From contig JBITNC010000001.1 in assembly GCA_050084985.1 (NCBI GenBank), positions 19,158,001-19,222,000 of the forward strand: DNA of 64,000 nucleotides, given 5' to 3'. The translations under genes were made by a program, and so were the position numbers. The DNA comes from Nageia nagi. Taxonomy: Eukaryota; Pinophyta. Of the stretch, positions 45,053 through 56,659 are shown piece by piece; positions within the stretch are counted from its first letter, which is position 1; each line of letters begins with the position of its first letter. The notes beneath the pieces were generated by a model that made no database searches, was not told where the DNA came from, and saw nothing but the letters and a program-made list of their open reading frames with translations.

Positions 45053-46478
45053 TTATTCATATCCAAGACCAAATTTATCAGAAAACATTCTTTGACTGTT
45101 AATGATTTCACTGAGTTTAGTCGACCTTCCTTCTAGATATTCAAAAGAGCTGATTTTCTTAGTGACTTCCTCTAGTTGCATACGTAGCCCAGTTATTTCC
45201 TCTTCAAGCTTACTGCAATTTTGAACTTTCACAAGAAGCTGTTCCTCCAAACTCTCATTTATCCTCTTAGATTCTTCCACTTCTATTTTTAAGGTTTCTA
45301 TAATATTATTTGCATCATCAAACCTTTTTGAGAGTTTCTTATTTTTCTTTACTTCTTTATTTAGTTCATTCAATGCTGTTATTAGTTCTTCTTCAAGATC
45401 AAACTCAATCTCACAATCATTTTCTTCATCTGTCTCTTCCTTTTTATGTTCTTGGGCATTTTGATTATCTACATTCGGTTTCTCTTCAAATGCCATAAAC
45501 AATGCTCCATTGGATTCTTTTTCTGATTCATTACTGGAATCATCATCAGTGGAGCCTTTATTTCTAGATATGAAGTTCTGTCTATTTGACCTTTTGTTTC
45601 GAGCATGAGATTTCATTTTGTGATTTTTCTTAAAATATGATTCTTGATCATCTTTATCAATTTTTCTATATGGACATTTTAAAATGAAATGACCAATACC
45701 ACCACAGTTAAAACATTTAAATGGCAGCTTGCCTTCATATTTACCTTTTCCCCTTTTTAGCTTTCTAACGAAATTTGCTTCTGCTTCATCAGATTGTTCC
45801 TCATCGTCAGAATCTATTTGGCTTTGGTACTGTTGTTGGCTTTAAATGCTGCTTCCTTTTCTGAATGCTTTGCTTTTCCGATCCTCATTTCATAAGCAGT
45901 CAGCGATCCATGCATTTCATCCATGCTGAAAGTTTTCAAATTTTTTGCTTCTTCAATAGCGGACACCTTTGAATCAAAGCGAGATGTGAGAGATCGTAGT
46001 ACTTTTTTACGATGACATGATCTTCAATTTCTTCCCCAATACCTCTGATTGCATTAGTAATTTCATTTACTCTCAACATGTATGCTTCAATGGTTTCATC
46101 TTCATTCATCTTTAGAACTTCAAATTGAGTTCTATGAGTTTGGAGTTTTGCTTCCTTGACTTTATCATCTCCTTCGTGAATGCTCTTCAACTTATTCCAT
46201 ATTTCATTCGCAGATTTGCATGCCATAACTTTCACCAGTTCACTATCTACAAGACCACACATTAAAGCATTTCTTGCTTTTGCATCACATTCAAATGCCT
46301 TTCTTTCTGCTTCATTTGATGGACCTGTAGGGGGAGGAGTGTAACCCCTTTTAACAGCATCCCAAGTGCCAAAACCCAATGCACTGAGATAAGTCTTCAT
46401 TCGAATTTTCCAGAAAGCATAATTGTTTCCATCAAAGAGAGGTGCCTTGTTAGATGAGAAACCTTCTCCGCTTGCCAT
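45053..46478 (-). pseudogene. gag: Element E gag
   Basis: ATG at 46478: MASGEGFSSNKAPLFDGNNY, then FWKIRMKTYLSALGFGTWDA and a UBN2 region to about 46005. A one-base loss in an A run shifts the frame; VLRSLTSRFDSKVSAIEEA continues in the next frame, and a second shift follows near 45835. The third frame has a zinc knuckle (CFNCGGIGHFILKC near 45677-45718), an acidic region and a strongly heptad-like coiled coil (about 45200-45400, e.g. ELNKEVKKNKKLSKRFDDAN). With the two knuckles downstream this gag has three zinc knuckles. Confidence 0.9.
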
Positions 46479-46527
46479 AGTGCCACTACCCGGATCTCCT
46501 TAGCTGTTATAGCCTAAGTAGGAACCT

Positions 46528-46540
46528 CTCTCTGATACCA
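46528..46540 (-). promoter_or_regulatory. Element E primer-binding site (tRNA-iMet)
   Basis: The minus strand reads TGGTATCAGAGAG, two bases inside the right LTR. The first 11 bases match the usual copia iMet site. Confidence 0.88.
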
Positions 46541-46542
46541 AT

Positions 46543-48733
46543 TGTTGTACTTCGAGTGACACTGAGAGGGGGGGTGAATCAGTGTATATATAAAAATAAT
46601 CACTATCCAATATTATTAAATAAAGATAGATTAAAAGCCAGAGAAAAATGAGCAAGCACACTAGTACATCACACAACACCAGATGTAACGAGGTTCACCA
46701 GATTGGCTACATCCCCGAAAATGACTGCTTGGACACCAATCCAAATCCAACCATTAAAGAAAGCTTACAGATTCACAGCACCAACTGTGAAGGGTAGCAC
46801 CAACTACCACTTTGAGAATAGCAGCACCTACTGCTTGGAGCACCAACTCCAGCTCTCAAATTCACAGCACCAACTGTGAAGGGTAGCACCAACTACCACT
46901 TTAGAAATAGCAGCACCTACTGCTTGGAGCACCAACTCCAGCTCTCAAATTCATAGCACCGACTGTGAAGGGTAGCACCAACTACCACTTTGAGAATAGC
47001 AGCACCTACTGCTTGGAGCACCAACTCCAGCTCTCAAATTCATAGCACCAACTGTGAAGGGTAGCACCAACTACCACTTATCAAGCACCCACTTGAGACA
47101 ACATTCAAAAGGGAGGAAGGAATACAGTTCTAGAAGACCCTCAATGGTCTAGCTCCAATGCTCACTGTTTGATCTCTGCACACACTTCGGATACTTCACT
47201 CTACACACTTCGGATACTTCACTCTGCACACTTCAGATACTTCACTCTGCACACTTCGGATACTTCACACTACTCACTACACCACTTCTCTCGCACTTCT
47301 CTACACGCACATCTCATCCACACTATTGCCTCCACTCCGGCCCTTTACTATTCACACTTCTCTTTGCGCACTTCTCCATGCCATCTCATCACACTCTATT
47401 GCCTCCACTCCGGCACTTCACTCTACACTCTTCTCTCTTCGTGCACACTCCTCAATCCCATAATTCACCCATAATTCATGCCCCACATTTTTCTTTCATA
47501 CCCAAGAGAAACGTTACGCATCAAGAAAAACCCCAGAGAAACTGTTCCTGTCATGACATGTTATCAAAAAATAAACTGAAAAGGAATCCTTGTTTGTAAC
47601 TGCTCCTGCACCAAAGGGAGTTCACTATCTGAGTCTGCAACTGCTGTAACTGATGAACGCTCCTATTGCTCAAACAGATTTGTTCAGACACGTATAGCTC
47701 TTCCTCCACTGATTTTGGAGATTTAACAGTATCTAATTATTTCTGATAATCCCGGACTCTTTTCTTCTTCATAATGATATTTTTGATAATCTCGAACTCT
47801 TTTCTTCTTCATAATGGTATTTCTGATAATTCTGGACTCTTTATTGTATACACCATGATGTCATCATCTCCGGACTCCGGAAGTAGAGTAAAACGCTTCC
47901 CGCATGATGTCATCATCTCTGGACTTTTATCTTCGGACTTTTGTCTCTAGACTTTTATCTCTGCACTTTTGTCTTCGGACTTTTATCCCCGAACTTTTTC
48001 TCCGAACTTTTGTCTCCGAACTTTTGTCTTCGGACTTTTATCTCTGGACTTTTAAACACCAACTACTGACGTCATCTTTTCTGAACTCCAAAAGTAGAGT
48101 AAAATGCTTCCCGCATGATGTCATCATCTCCGGACTCTGGAAGAGAGTTCCAATGTATCTGCGTGGCCTTCCAGACTTTTCAACACCAACTCCATGATGT
48201 CATCATCTCCGAAACCCGGTTCTATTCACAAATGTGAACATCGTTCTCCCTGTGACATCATCTCTTGCTTCCGGAACGTTTTACTCGCTGGCTCCAGTTC
48301 TTTGATCACTCTTTGCTGACCTCATCACTTCTGGACTCCAGTTTTGAGTGAAGGCCCAAAATCGCTGACATCATCTCTTCCGGAACGCTTTGTTTACTAA
48401 CCCCAGCTTTACCAAAATCACGTGTTGACAACATTACAATTACTCATCACCTTCGGAACCCGGTCAAAACCTCCGGAACCCGATCAAGGCCTTGTTGACA
48501 GCATGAAAATCACTCATATCCTCCGGAACCCGGACTTCTCTACAACTCTCACCTTTTCCAGAACTCGAACTTTTCCACAACTCTGCTTTATCATTTCATT
48601 CCGGAACATCATCACTTCATTCCGGAAGCCTGCCTATCATTCCGGAAGCCTGCTTATCTGCTCTAGAAAAACTCACGCGAAGACACAGCCAAAACCATGT
48701 GTTGACAACAATGACAATCACACTTGCTCAACA
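46543..48733 (-). repeat. Element E 5' LTR (right copy), about 2191 bp
   Basis: Same layout as the left LTR: 89-bp array at 46771-47080 (all three full units plus a partial), 23-bp array at 47176-47270, 14-bp array at 47917-48055. Differences from the left copy are mainly C/T and G/A changes plus array-length differences. Its G run is 7 against about 10 in the left copy. Confidence 0.93.
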
Positions 48734-48738
48734 ACCTT

Positions 48739-49350
48739 GACCTATCCAAATTGGATTAGCGAATGATACAAACTTGTACTTTACCTATGATAATGAATGA
48801 AGATAAAATTTGATCAAAAGAGGATAATCAATGAACTTTCTTGAAACATAGAACCACCAATCTAACCTCAACCTAGGAACAACACCAAAAACCCAACAAC
48901 AATGCTTGGTTACCATTCCATAATACCTCATATTTTCATTCAATATTATCATCCCACCTTCAATGCATCAAATATCAATCATAAGGGGATAAAATATTGT
49001 AGGAATGCAAATCTTAGAGTATTAAAAAATTCATATATGATAGGTGGCATTAAGAAATACCATTAAAGATTAACACAAGTATATTTCCACCTATCAATAA
49101 TTTGAGATTATGTCATGTCATGTCATATCATTGATCATGCATAACCTCTTCGCCTTTATAGGCAATAGTTCTAATGATAAGGCTCCTCCTTAGGCTTATT
49201 GTGATAAAGAACTAACCTATTACCACAAAACATAAAGGTAGATGATAGTGCACATGGAAAAGAGTATTTATTTAATAAATTAAATAAATCATTTCAAATA
49301 TCTAAAAAGGTATTTTAATTAAATCAAAATTCCTTTTTTAGGTGTTAATA
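48739..49350 (-). repeat. Element D 5' LTR, outer fragment
   Basis: It resumes the D LTR after element E and aligns with 33308-33908 (shared TTTGATYAAAAGAGGAT, CCCACCTTCAATGCATC, TTGATCATGCAYAACC, CATAAAGGTA and the terminal AAATCAAAATTCCTTTTT). Confidence 0.88.
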
Positions 49351-51372
49351 GTGGGATAAGGTGAATCAAAGATGATATATTCCCCTATCCCAAGGTTGGG
49401 AGACAACTTGATAATCTTGGAAAATTAACCTTCTCAACCTTTAATAGTTCCAAAAGCTATTTTTAGTCTATTACTTATTCCTTGTTTGATTTCTTAAATA
49501 AAAGTGTAAATGATCCTTATTGTATAGGTTCTTGAATTAGTTTTGTATATATATTTTAAGGATGGAGACATACATTTGACCATTATGTGAAACCACTTAT
49601 AATATATCTTACACTAGATCTATGTCAGTGATTCATTTTTGTACTAATAATGGAAAAATGTACCAACTGATAGAGAAAAAAGAGTTAGTTCAAGTTGAAG
49701 TTGTTACTATTCCATGCTTGGAACTAATTATTACCTTTTGTATGTTTGTATGAAAGAAAGATGTAGATCTTATTAAGACTTGATATGAATGTGGAGTTAT
49801 AGTTGCAAAATGTAGTTTAATAATAACTTAATTTGTATAGAAGAGGTGTAATTTTTAGACATATTAGATAGATGTCAAGAAACATACATGATATGAATAT
49901 ATGCTAATTGGTTTTTAAAATTATCTCTTAAGTTTATATTTATTTTAGGTAAATGTTTTGAATATTCAAGTATCTTGTTGATGAAAAACAATAATATGAT
50001 AAGTGTATTCCAAAAATGTAACTTTGTATATGATTATTTTGAGCTTACAAATGGTTACTTTATTTCTTAATGAATAGGAATAAATTATGATACTTTTACA
50101 ACTCATAAAGAATCATGTAGAATAGCATGTTATATTTGATATATTAAAAGGAATCAACCTTTTACATGCTTGGTTAAAATTTGTAAGTAATTTTAGTAAA
50201 ATTTAGAAAGGTATAAGTGGCCAACATAGGCTCAAAGAACTAAGGAAGCATATAATGATTATTCAAAAGTACATAACCATTTTAACATAATAATTTGGGG
50301 ATTGATCGAAAAGGGTTCTCTTATATGTTTAATTTTGAATAAACTATCAAAATATATGGAATGGAATGAATTGATAATACATCCCAGTAACTATAAGGTC
50401 CCAAATATAGCCTTTACCTATGAAGATGCAAGTGCTTAATTTCATAATAACTAATACAACAATAGCATAAGCTACCATATGTGTATGGAATATTTGAAAT
50501 ATAGTAAAGGAACATATTTCCTTATAATTATAGCTGAAATCACATGAACCAATTGAGGGTGATGAGATCTATAACATTTTTACAATGAACTAAGTCAATT
50601 GAAAAATGAATATAATATCATTCAATGATATTGATTGTAATATCTCATGAGTTGTTAAAAGTTTATCTCTTAGATTTATAGAGTTGTATGATAATAGTAT
50701 ATAATTTCATGAGTAAATTTGGATGAGATCAAACAATGTAGAACAATCTTGTAGTAAATTGCTTTCATGGCAATATATGCTTGGTATCTTTTGTACCAAA
50801 AACAAATAGCAAGGATCCATAGGTAGCTTATAGTGGACATCAACTTGGATAATATGTAGTACTTTAGTCATTAATATGTAATGGAAAAGTGCTTATGTGC
50901 TTGTATGTTCATGGCTGGACCATGAACATCAAATTCATAGTACTTAAATTATGGAAATTGATTCCTAGTACTTGAATATATGCAATAGTATGATGAATAT
51001 TGCATCTATATACTATGCATCCTCTATTAATGTTTCTTGCTATCATAATTCATGTTTTAAAAAAAAGGTTTTGTGTGTATGATATATTCAAGTGGATTGA
51101 GCACTTCATACTACCATTGTAACACTTGGTTCCATTTATTTCACTACAATATTGAAAAGTATTGATGAAGTTTATTCATCAATTGTTTCCAACTTACCTA
51201 GTCTTTAATTAGCTCTTCTTATCATTAATTAATAATAATCATTTTTCATAATCTTCATTAGCTCTATAATACATTTTTAACTTATTTAAATTATCTTTTA
51301 ATAAAGTGGAGTAGAATATAACTTATTTTAAACTATAACATAATGCATCCACACTTTAGAAACCTAAAATTA
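49351..51372. other. AT-rich non-coding stretch
   Basis: No coding block, LTR pair or repeat was recognised on either strand. Confidence 0.5.
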
Positions 51373-51711
51373 TTTATTAAGTATTTAATAAATCTTATTT
51401 TAGACATATCTAAGAAATAAAATTAATATTACAAAAGTTAAGATAATGATGTTATTACAAGACAATATCATATGCTAGGCCTAATGCAATATTATTAACC
51501 ATGATTTATGTATACAAGTATCTTGAAATTACTATAGAAGACTAAAAGTGATGTATTAAATATTAAATAAATCATATTTTAGAATTCTTTAAAATAATAA
51601 AAGCAATATTACAATTGTCAAAATAAAGGTGTTATTAAAAGACAATATCATATCCTAGGACAATGCAATATCATTAACCATGATTTATATTTACAAGTGT
51701 CTTGAATATTA
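51373..51711 (+). repeat. Tandem duplication, 2 x about 160 bp
   Basis: Copies at 51373-51531 and 51553-51711 share ACAATATCATATSCTAGG, ATTAACCATGATTTAT and TACAAGTRTCTTGAA, with about 20 bp between them. Confidence 0.8.
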
Positions 51712-52790
51712 CAAAGATTATATTATTGCTATAAGTCAACTTTCACTCCTTTCTATGTCCTTGCTAGTTATAAATGGAAGAGTTGAAGGTTGACATCCCT
51801 ATTGAATCTCTATGATAGGTGGTTATCCCATATCATCATACTTTTGGTGCCTCTAAATGCCACATATATGAAATTCTATTATGGTATAATATTTCATTAC
51901 TTAATATCTCTTGCGCAAGTCCTAAATCTATAGGTTTAAGGCATTTGCACCATAAGAGAAGAATGTAACCATGGTGTTCACACCATGATTCTTTATGATC
52001 AAAGAAATCCAATATTGAGGGTGACATACATTGGTATAGGAAATATAATATATTAATGTTCTCACCTTAGATACGGTTTGATGCTCTACTTATTAATATC
52101 ATACTTTGAGGGTTGTACATACCTCCTTTGCATATCTAGTACACACTTTTCATATATTAATATTTGTATAATTGAATAAGTATCATATTTTTAGTAGGCT
52201 TATAATTATTATGTTTCTTCATTGATTCCACAATTTAGGATCTACAATTATAATATTATATTATTTATATAAGTCAATTTTCACTCCTCTCTATGTTATT
52301 GCTTGTTATAAATGGAGGAGTTGGATGTTGACATTCTTATTGTATCTATCTAATAGGTGGATGTCCCATATCATTACACTTATAGTGCCTCTTGATGCCA
52401 CTTATCTAAGAAGTTTTTATGTTTTTAATATTTAGTTACTTTCTCTCTCTTTTTTGCATCTAAATTCTATAGATCTCATAGCATCCACACTGTAAAAGTG
52501 GTCTGTAACTAAGGTGTTCATGTTGTAACTCTTCATGATCCAAAGCATCAGATCTTGAGGACGATGAGTGTAGATCTAATTAATATAATATCCTTTAAGC
52601 TTATTCTTAGATCTAGTATGATACTCTACATATCAATACCACACATTAAGGATTGTAAATATCATCTATTTCTCATACCAAATGTACACTTTTCATGTAT
52701 TAGTCACAGTAGTATTGAATAAGTGTCACATTTCAAGTAGATATTATAATTGCTATGTTTCTTAATTGTAATCACAATTTACTTTCTACA
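51711..52790 (+). repeat. Tandem duplication, 2 x about 540 bp
   Basis: Unit 1 is 51711-52246 and unit 2 is 52247-52790. Both contain ATATAAGTCAA/CTATAAGTCAA near the start, then GTTATAAATGGARGAGTTG, GTTGACAT, ATAGGTGG, CCCATATCAT, GTGCCTC, TCATGATC/TTATGATC, TTGAGG and GGTTGTA/GGATTGTA, and both end with a CTACA. The shared TATAAATGGA gives each a TATA-like box, so the units could be two LTRs of a short element, but no primer site lies between them. Confidence 0.75.
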
Positions 52791-52930
52791 TACATAATCA
52801 TTCAAATAACACTAAATTTATTTTATAGTGGGAAAATATTCTTAGGGTTTCACTCAAGAGGTAACCCACTTTGGTAGCTAAGCTATAATCTTGCAACAAA
52901 GAACAATTTTATTAATTTCTAAATAAAAAG

Positions 52931-53014
52931 GATTCAGATGTTAATAAAAATGAAGAAGAGGAAGGAGAAAATGATTCAGATGTTGATAAAAATGAAGAAG
53001 AGGAAGCTAAGGAA
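52931..53014 (+). repeat. 42-bp repeat coding an acidic stretch in the CWC22 pseudogene
   Basis: GATTCAGATGTTRATAAAAA followed by TGAAGAAGAGGAAG occurs twice in frame (DSDVNKNEEEEGEN then DSDVDKNEEEEAKE). It lies in the acidic linker before the MA3 domain, a region expected to tolerate repeat expansion. Confidence 0.8.
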
Positions 53015-53185
53015 GAGCTACAAATTAAGGATGAGATTGAAATAAACTTGGTCAATTTAAAATGTAGAATTTACTTAACAATCAAGTTAAGTATTGATTT
53101 TGAGGAAGCTGCCCATAAGCTATTAAAGTTCAAATTTGAACCTAGTCAAGAGGTAATGACAATCAATTTGTTGAAATTCTTATAA

Positions 53186-53324
53186 GTAAATCTAATTTTT
53201 AATATTGAAAAGAATCTTAGCAATGTTTTGTAATATAATATTGATAATGGTGACATTGATGTGAAAAGCTTGTGATATTGCATATGGAGTTATGCACCAT
53301 GTTATTAGACTGCATCATATAAGA
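53186..53324 (+). other. Probable retained intron 1 of the CWC22 pseudogene
   Basis: Homology stops at GTAAATC (53186) and resumes at about 53325 with the codons for TYLKFFG. The non-homologous AT-rich segment between is inferred to be an intron. The acceptor is not exact (an AG at about 53322). Confidence 0.55.
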
Positions 53325-53590
53325 TAAGACATACCTCAAATTTTTTGGTCTCTTAGGGCAAAGAGATTCTGTATGATAAACAAAATCTATCAAGAAAATT
53401 TTGATAAGTATTTTGCACAATAGTATTCCATGATTCCAAACTACAACTAAATCCACTGCATAATGTTGCTAATTTTTTTTCCCATCTACTTTGTACATAT
53501 GCACTTACATGGCATTCCCTTACTTATATATGTATGGCAGAGGAGGATACAATTGCATCTTCATGCACTTTTATAAAATTTATCTTCTTG

Positions 53591-53762
53591 GTAAATTGTA
53601 ATTTTCATATCTTTAAATGGCATTATACATAGTATATTGTATGAGAAAAAATTTTAGTTCCTTATGCTTTTGTTTTTAAGTCTTCCTATTCATGAGTGTA
53701 TGGTGTAGTAGAACATGCAACAATTAGAGGAAATAAAATATATTTGAACTTGAAATTTGTAG
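53591..53762 (+). other. Retained intron 2 of the CWC22 pseudogene
   Basis: A 172-bp segment begins GTAAATTGTAA and ends TTGAAATTTGTAG, with coding homology running up to the donor (FIKFIFL) and resuming right after the acceptor (EMEKQLGI). It has GT-AG borders and an AT-rich interior, as in plant introns. Confidence 0.8.
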
Positions 53763-54185
53763 GAGATGGAGAAGCAACTTGGTATATGATTTCTTAATAA
53801 GAGGTTGAATGATCCTACAATGCAAGAGTCCTTTGAATCCATTTTACCTAAGGCAAATCCAAAGAATTTCATGCTTTGCTATAAACTTTTTTTACCTCCA
53901 TGGGTCTTGGTGGTATCATTGAGAACTTATAGGAGTACTTTAAGAATATGCCAAGGCTCATGATGCAACAATAATCATCTATCTCAGAATCACATGCATC
54001 CAATTATGATGAAAAGAGTGACAAGGAGGAAAAATAAAGAACAAAAATATCAAGGTTTCATTAGAGGATGATAGTGAAAATACTAAAAGAGAAAAAAGAT
54101 AAAGGCTAGACAATATTCTAATTCAAAAAGTGAAAGCAACAAAGATAGAAATAGGAGGAGAAAGAAGAAGAACTAAAAATAATTC

Positions 54186-55639
54186 TATTTAGTGAAGTTT
54201 TTAGTTGATATTTTGTTTGTTATAATGGATTAAGTTAGTCTTTGTTAACCTTTTTATCCTACTTTTGTTCCATTAGTACAAAATAATTATATTTCCATCA
54301 TCCCCACCAATTGAATTGCCAATACCCATTTGTTGTAGGTATAGGTATAGGAAGACTTCTAAAAGAGTTTAGATTAAAGCTAACTCTAATATTAAATATC
54401 TTCTTCAATTGTTATCTCATATTTCCTTGCTATCCATGCTCAAAATACTCTATTTGAAGAATATAAATCAAGCTTGTAGATAGGTTTATGTGTTTGATAA
54501 TTACTTTGATGAAATTTTTAATTATTTTTTAAATATTCAAGATGATTTTGCTTTGTTATTTTAAAACTTGATTTTTTTAATTAATGAGTAAATTTTATAT
54601 TAATAAAATATTGGGAAGTTTCTAAGGGTGTTCTAGAACCTTATACATTGATATTTGCATTTAGTACCCACTATTCAAAAGATTCTAGCTTAGCCTTCCT
54701 ACTTTGCTATAGAGTTGGAATATTCTCCTTTTATAAGAATAGGGAAAAGAGTAATAAGCTAGATATACATTATAATACTATACATATCTATCTACCATGG
54801 ACACTTGATACTATAGATAGTATATTTGCTAGGTAAAGGAGGGAATTAATAAATTCCATCCCCACAACAACCATGCATACAAACAAAAATATAAGTCCTT
54901 TGAGACTTTTGCATTTTACTATTATTTTACCTATGGTGATTTTTCAATCAAGAAACCATGATCAATGAAGTTATTTTTGTAGAACTTCACATTGTTCCTT
55001 TTTAGCATGACCTATTTGAAGCTCGGGTTTGGTCCCAATTTTTCATATTTTTCACTCCCTCCTCCTTTATTTTTTATTTCTTCCTTTAGCATTTCAATTA
55101 TGATTTTTCACACTAAGAAGCTTCCTCATTGATTTGAAAGGCTTCCTATAGATTCCATAGGGTAACCATGGTTCTCCTATTGCGAGATTGCATTTCCTAA
55201 TCATTGGGTTTGTTTATCCTATTTTCTTGGATTTGTTTACTCTTTTTTAGGACTTATTTCTTTAGTTTCTTCCTAAAATTCTTGCAGAAGTTGCTAATAT
55301 CCTTGATCATGAATTCTGCTAGGACTTGTGATTCTTCTCTATTAGCATCTTGTGCTTTCTCTTTCTAAATGGAGGTGTTGACTTTAGTGTTTTCTCATTG
55401 AGCCCTTTGATCCCCTATTTTCAAAAAGCTTATGGCTTTCCTAATCATTCTCCATTGAAATGTCCTTGAAATCTTACCTTGTTGAGTGTCGATTTTTTTG
55501 TACCATCATCTAAGATTGTTGTGTTCTCCACCCCTATTTTAAAGGGTGCATCGAGGTTATCTTGAGAGGACTAGTTTCATTTCTCTTACTCCTTTGTTTG
55601 GATTTAGCCTCTTTCAAAGAGCATATGTCCTCTATTTCA
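54186..55639. other. Non-coding stretch after the CWC22 pseudogene
   Basis: Nothing recognised. One copy of a direct repeat of about 115 bp lies at 54437-54553 (partner at 55702-55816). The 55020-55620 part is less AT-rich and pyrimidine-biased, but neither strand shows a domain I recognise. Confidence 0.45.
54437..54553 (+). repeat. Direct repeat, copy 1
   Basis: TGCTCAAAATACTCTATTTG, GATAGGTTTATGTGTTTGAT and AATATTCAAGATGATTTTG match 55702-55816 with scattered differences. Confidence 0.7.
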
Positions 55640-55900
55640 AAACTTGATTATTTCAATTATAATCATATATTTATTCAAAATAAAAAAAACTAATTCTATT
55701 TATGTTCAAAATATTTTGTTTGTAGAATATAAATTAAGTTTATAGATAGGTTATGTGTTTGATAATTATCTTCATGAAATTCTTAATTATTTCTTAAATA
55801 TTTAAGATGATTTTGAATTTTTTTCTTCTAAAAATTATTGTTTGAATTATGATTATATATTTTTTCAAAAATAAAAAAAAATAATTCTAATCATGTTTCT
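55640..55900 (+). repeat. Direct repeat, copy 2, with a local duplication
   Basis: 55702-55816 matches 54437-54553. It is bracketed by two copies (55642-55706 and 55831-55893) of an AT-rich block that contains ATGATTATATATTTNTTCAA or a variant, then AATAAAAAAAA and TAATTCTA. Confidence 0.65.
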
Positions 55901-55944
55901 TAGTAGATTTGCAATTATACCTTAATTAGTAGTCATCCCTGACA

Positions 55945-56060
55945 TAAATTTCATATTCTAAAAATACCTCTAAATTCTTGAAATTATGAAAATATTCTTA
56001 AATCTTTAGAAATTACAAAAATACTTTTGAAAGTTTTCAAAATTACATAATACTTTTTTT
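55945..56060 (-). repeat. 29-bp minisatellite-like repeat, minus orientation
   Basis: About three to four copies of AAAATAYYCTTAAATTTTTG followed by AAATTAC. The reverse complement resembles 58297-58390, so the DUF4283 relic is flanked by inverted copies. Confidence 0.65.
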
Positions 56061-56280
56061 TAAGGTTTTAGTTCATTATTTAAATTTTTATATTTTATTT
56101 ATAATTGTGTATTTGATTTACTAAGGTTTTCTCATTTCTTTTAAATTTTTTTCTAAACATAAAAGAATAGCTTTTTTTTTGTAAATAGTTATGTATTTAA
56201 TGTAAAATTAAAATATATTTATCTAATATATTGTAGTGTATTTAATATTTTTTATATAATAAACATGTAATAAAAATTAT

Positions 56281-56659
56281 CTTAGAAAAAGTAAATATGG
56301 AGAACGAGCACGTGAGTAAGCGCGGTTTTGTGCATTTGTGAAACATGGGGGAATTCCGTATGGCATAGGAAGTGGGTGATTATGGATCAACTAGTAGTGA
56401 CAGAAGATGGTATTTGACTAATATTGAAGGTGTTGAATGAGGTGGCCTTGGAAATAACTACCATTCAACTCAATCTATTACATGTATGTTGAAGTTTTAT
56501 TGGGATCATTATGATGAACAAGTGATAAATGAACATAGAATTTATGGGAGATGCAGATGAAAGGCAACATGACATGTCGATGGTTGTAGTTCAAAAATAT
56601 CATATGATATAACAAATTTGGGGGTTAATATAGGGTTCCCTAAGAACACTGCTATATCC
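56281..56659 (+). other. Possible 5' extension of the DUF4283 relic
   Basis: It is less AT-rich than the flanks and contains codon-like stretches such as WDHYDEQVINEHRIYGRC (about 56500-56560), but no recognisable domain. It probably belongs to the same degraded reading frame as the relic that follows. Confidence 0.35.

Larger units (their letters stand above)
41275..48733 (-). mobile_element. Element E: copia-type deletion derivative with 2.2-kb LTRs
   Basis: The two LTRs (41275-43435 and 46543-48733) both start TGTTGTACTTCGAGTGACAC on the + strand and end TTGCTCAAYA. ACCTT flanks both ends (41270-41274, 48734-48738). The minus-strand interior has an iMet primer site, gag, protease, part of integrase and only the last 30 residues of RNase H. 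RT is absent, so the element must have moved with help from others or lost RT after insertion. The gag coiled coil and repeated polypurine motifs resemble the SIRE/Maximus group; that is tentative. Confidence 0.93.
33192..49350 (-). mobile_element. Element D: Ty3/gypsy retrotransposon on the minus strand
   Basis: LTRs at 33192-33908 and 41159-49350 (the latter split by element E) flank gag, protease, RT, RNase H and integrase in Ty3/gypsy order, read right to left. The flanks GTGAG (33187-33191) and GTGGG (49351-49355) match at 4 of 5 bases and may be the target duplication. RT motifs and the long PR-RT spacing resemble G1 and the Tat lineage; that is inference. All frames are broken. Confidence 0.9.
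52931..54185 (+). pseudogene. CWC22: CWC22-like pre-mRNA splicing factor pseudogene, MA3-domain part
   Basis: Three exon-like blocks match the C-terminal half of CWC22, the MIF4G/MA3 splicing factor that recruits eIF4A3 to spliceosomes for exon-junction-complex deposition. Block 1 (52931-53185): an acidic repeat, then NLKCRIYLTIKLSIDFEEAA and HKLLKFKFEPSQEV. Block 2 (about 53325-53590): TYLKFFGLLGQR, RFCMINKIYQENFDKYFAQ, HLLCTYALTWHS and AEEDTIASS. Block 3 (53763-54185): FLNKRLNDPTMQESFESILP, MGLGGIIENL, EYFKNMPRLMMQQ, then a Ser/Lys-rich tail. There are at least eight stops and several frameshifts. The MIF4G half is absent. Introns remain, so it is a duplicated gene fragment and not a retrocopy. 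Confidence 0.85.

Noticed and set aside
51711-52790. Calling the 540-bp duplication a complete LTR retrotransposon
   Set aside because: There is no internal region, primer site or polypurine tract between the two units.
54186-55639. A coding relic on the minus strand near 55100-55620
   Set aside because: Some Lys/Glu-rich stretches appear, but no conserved block could be identified in any frame.
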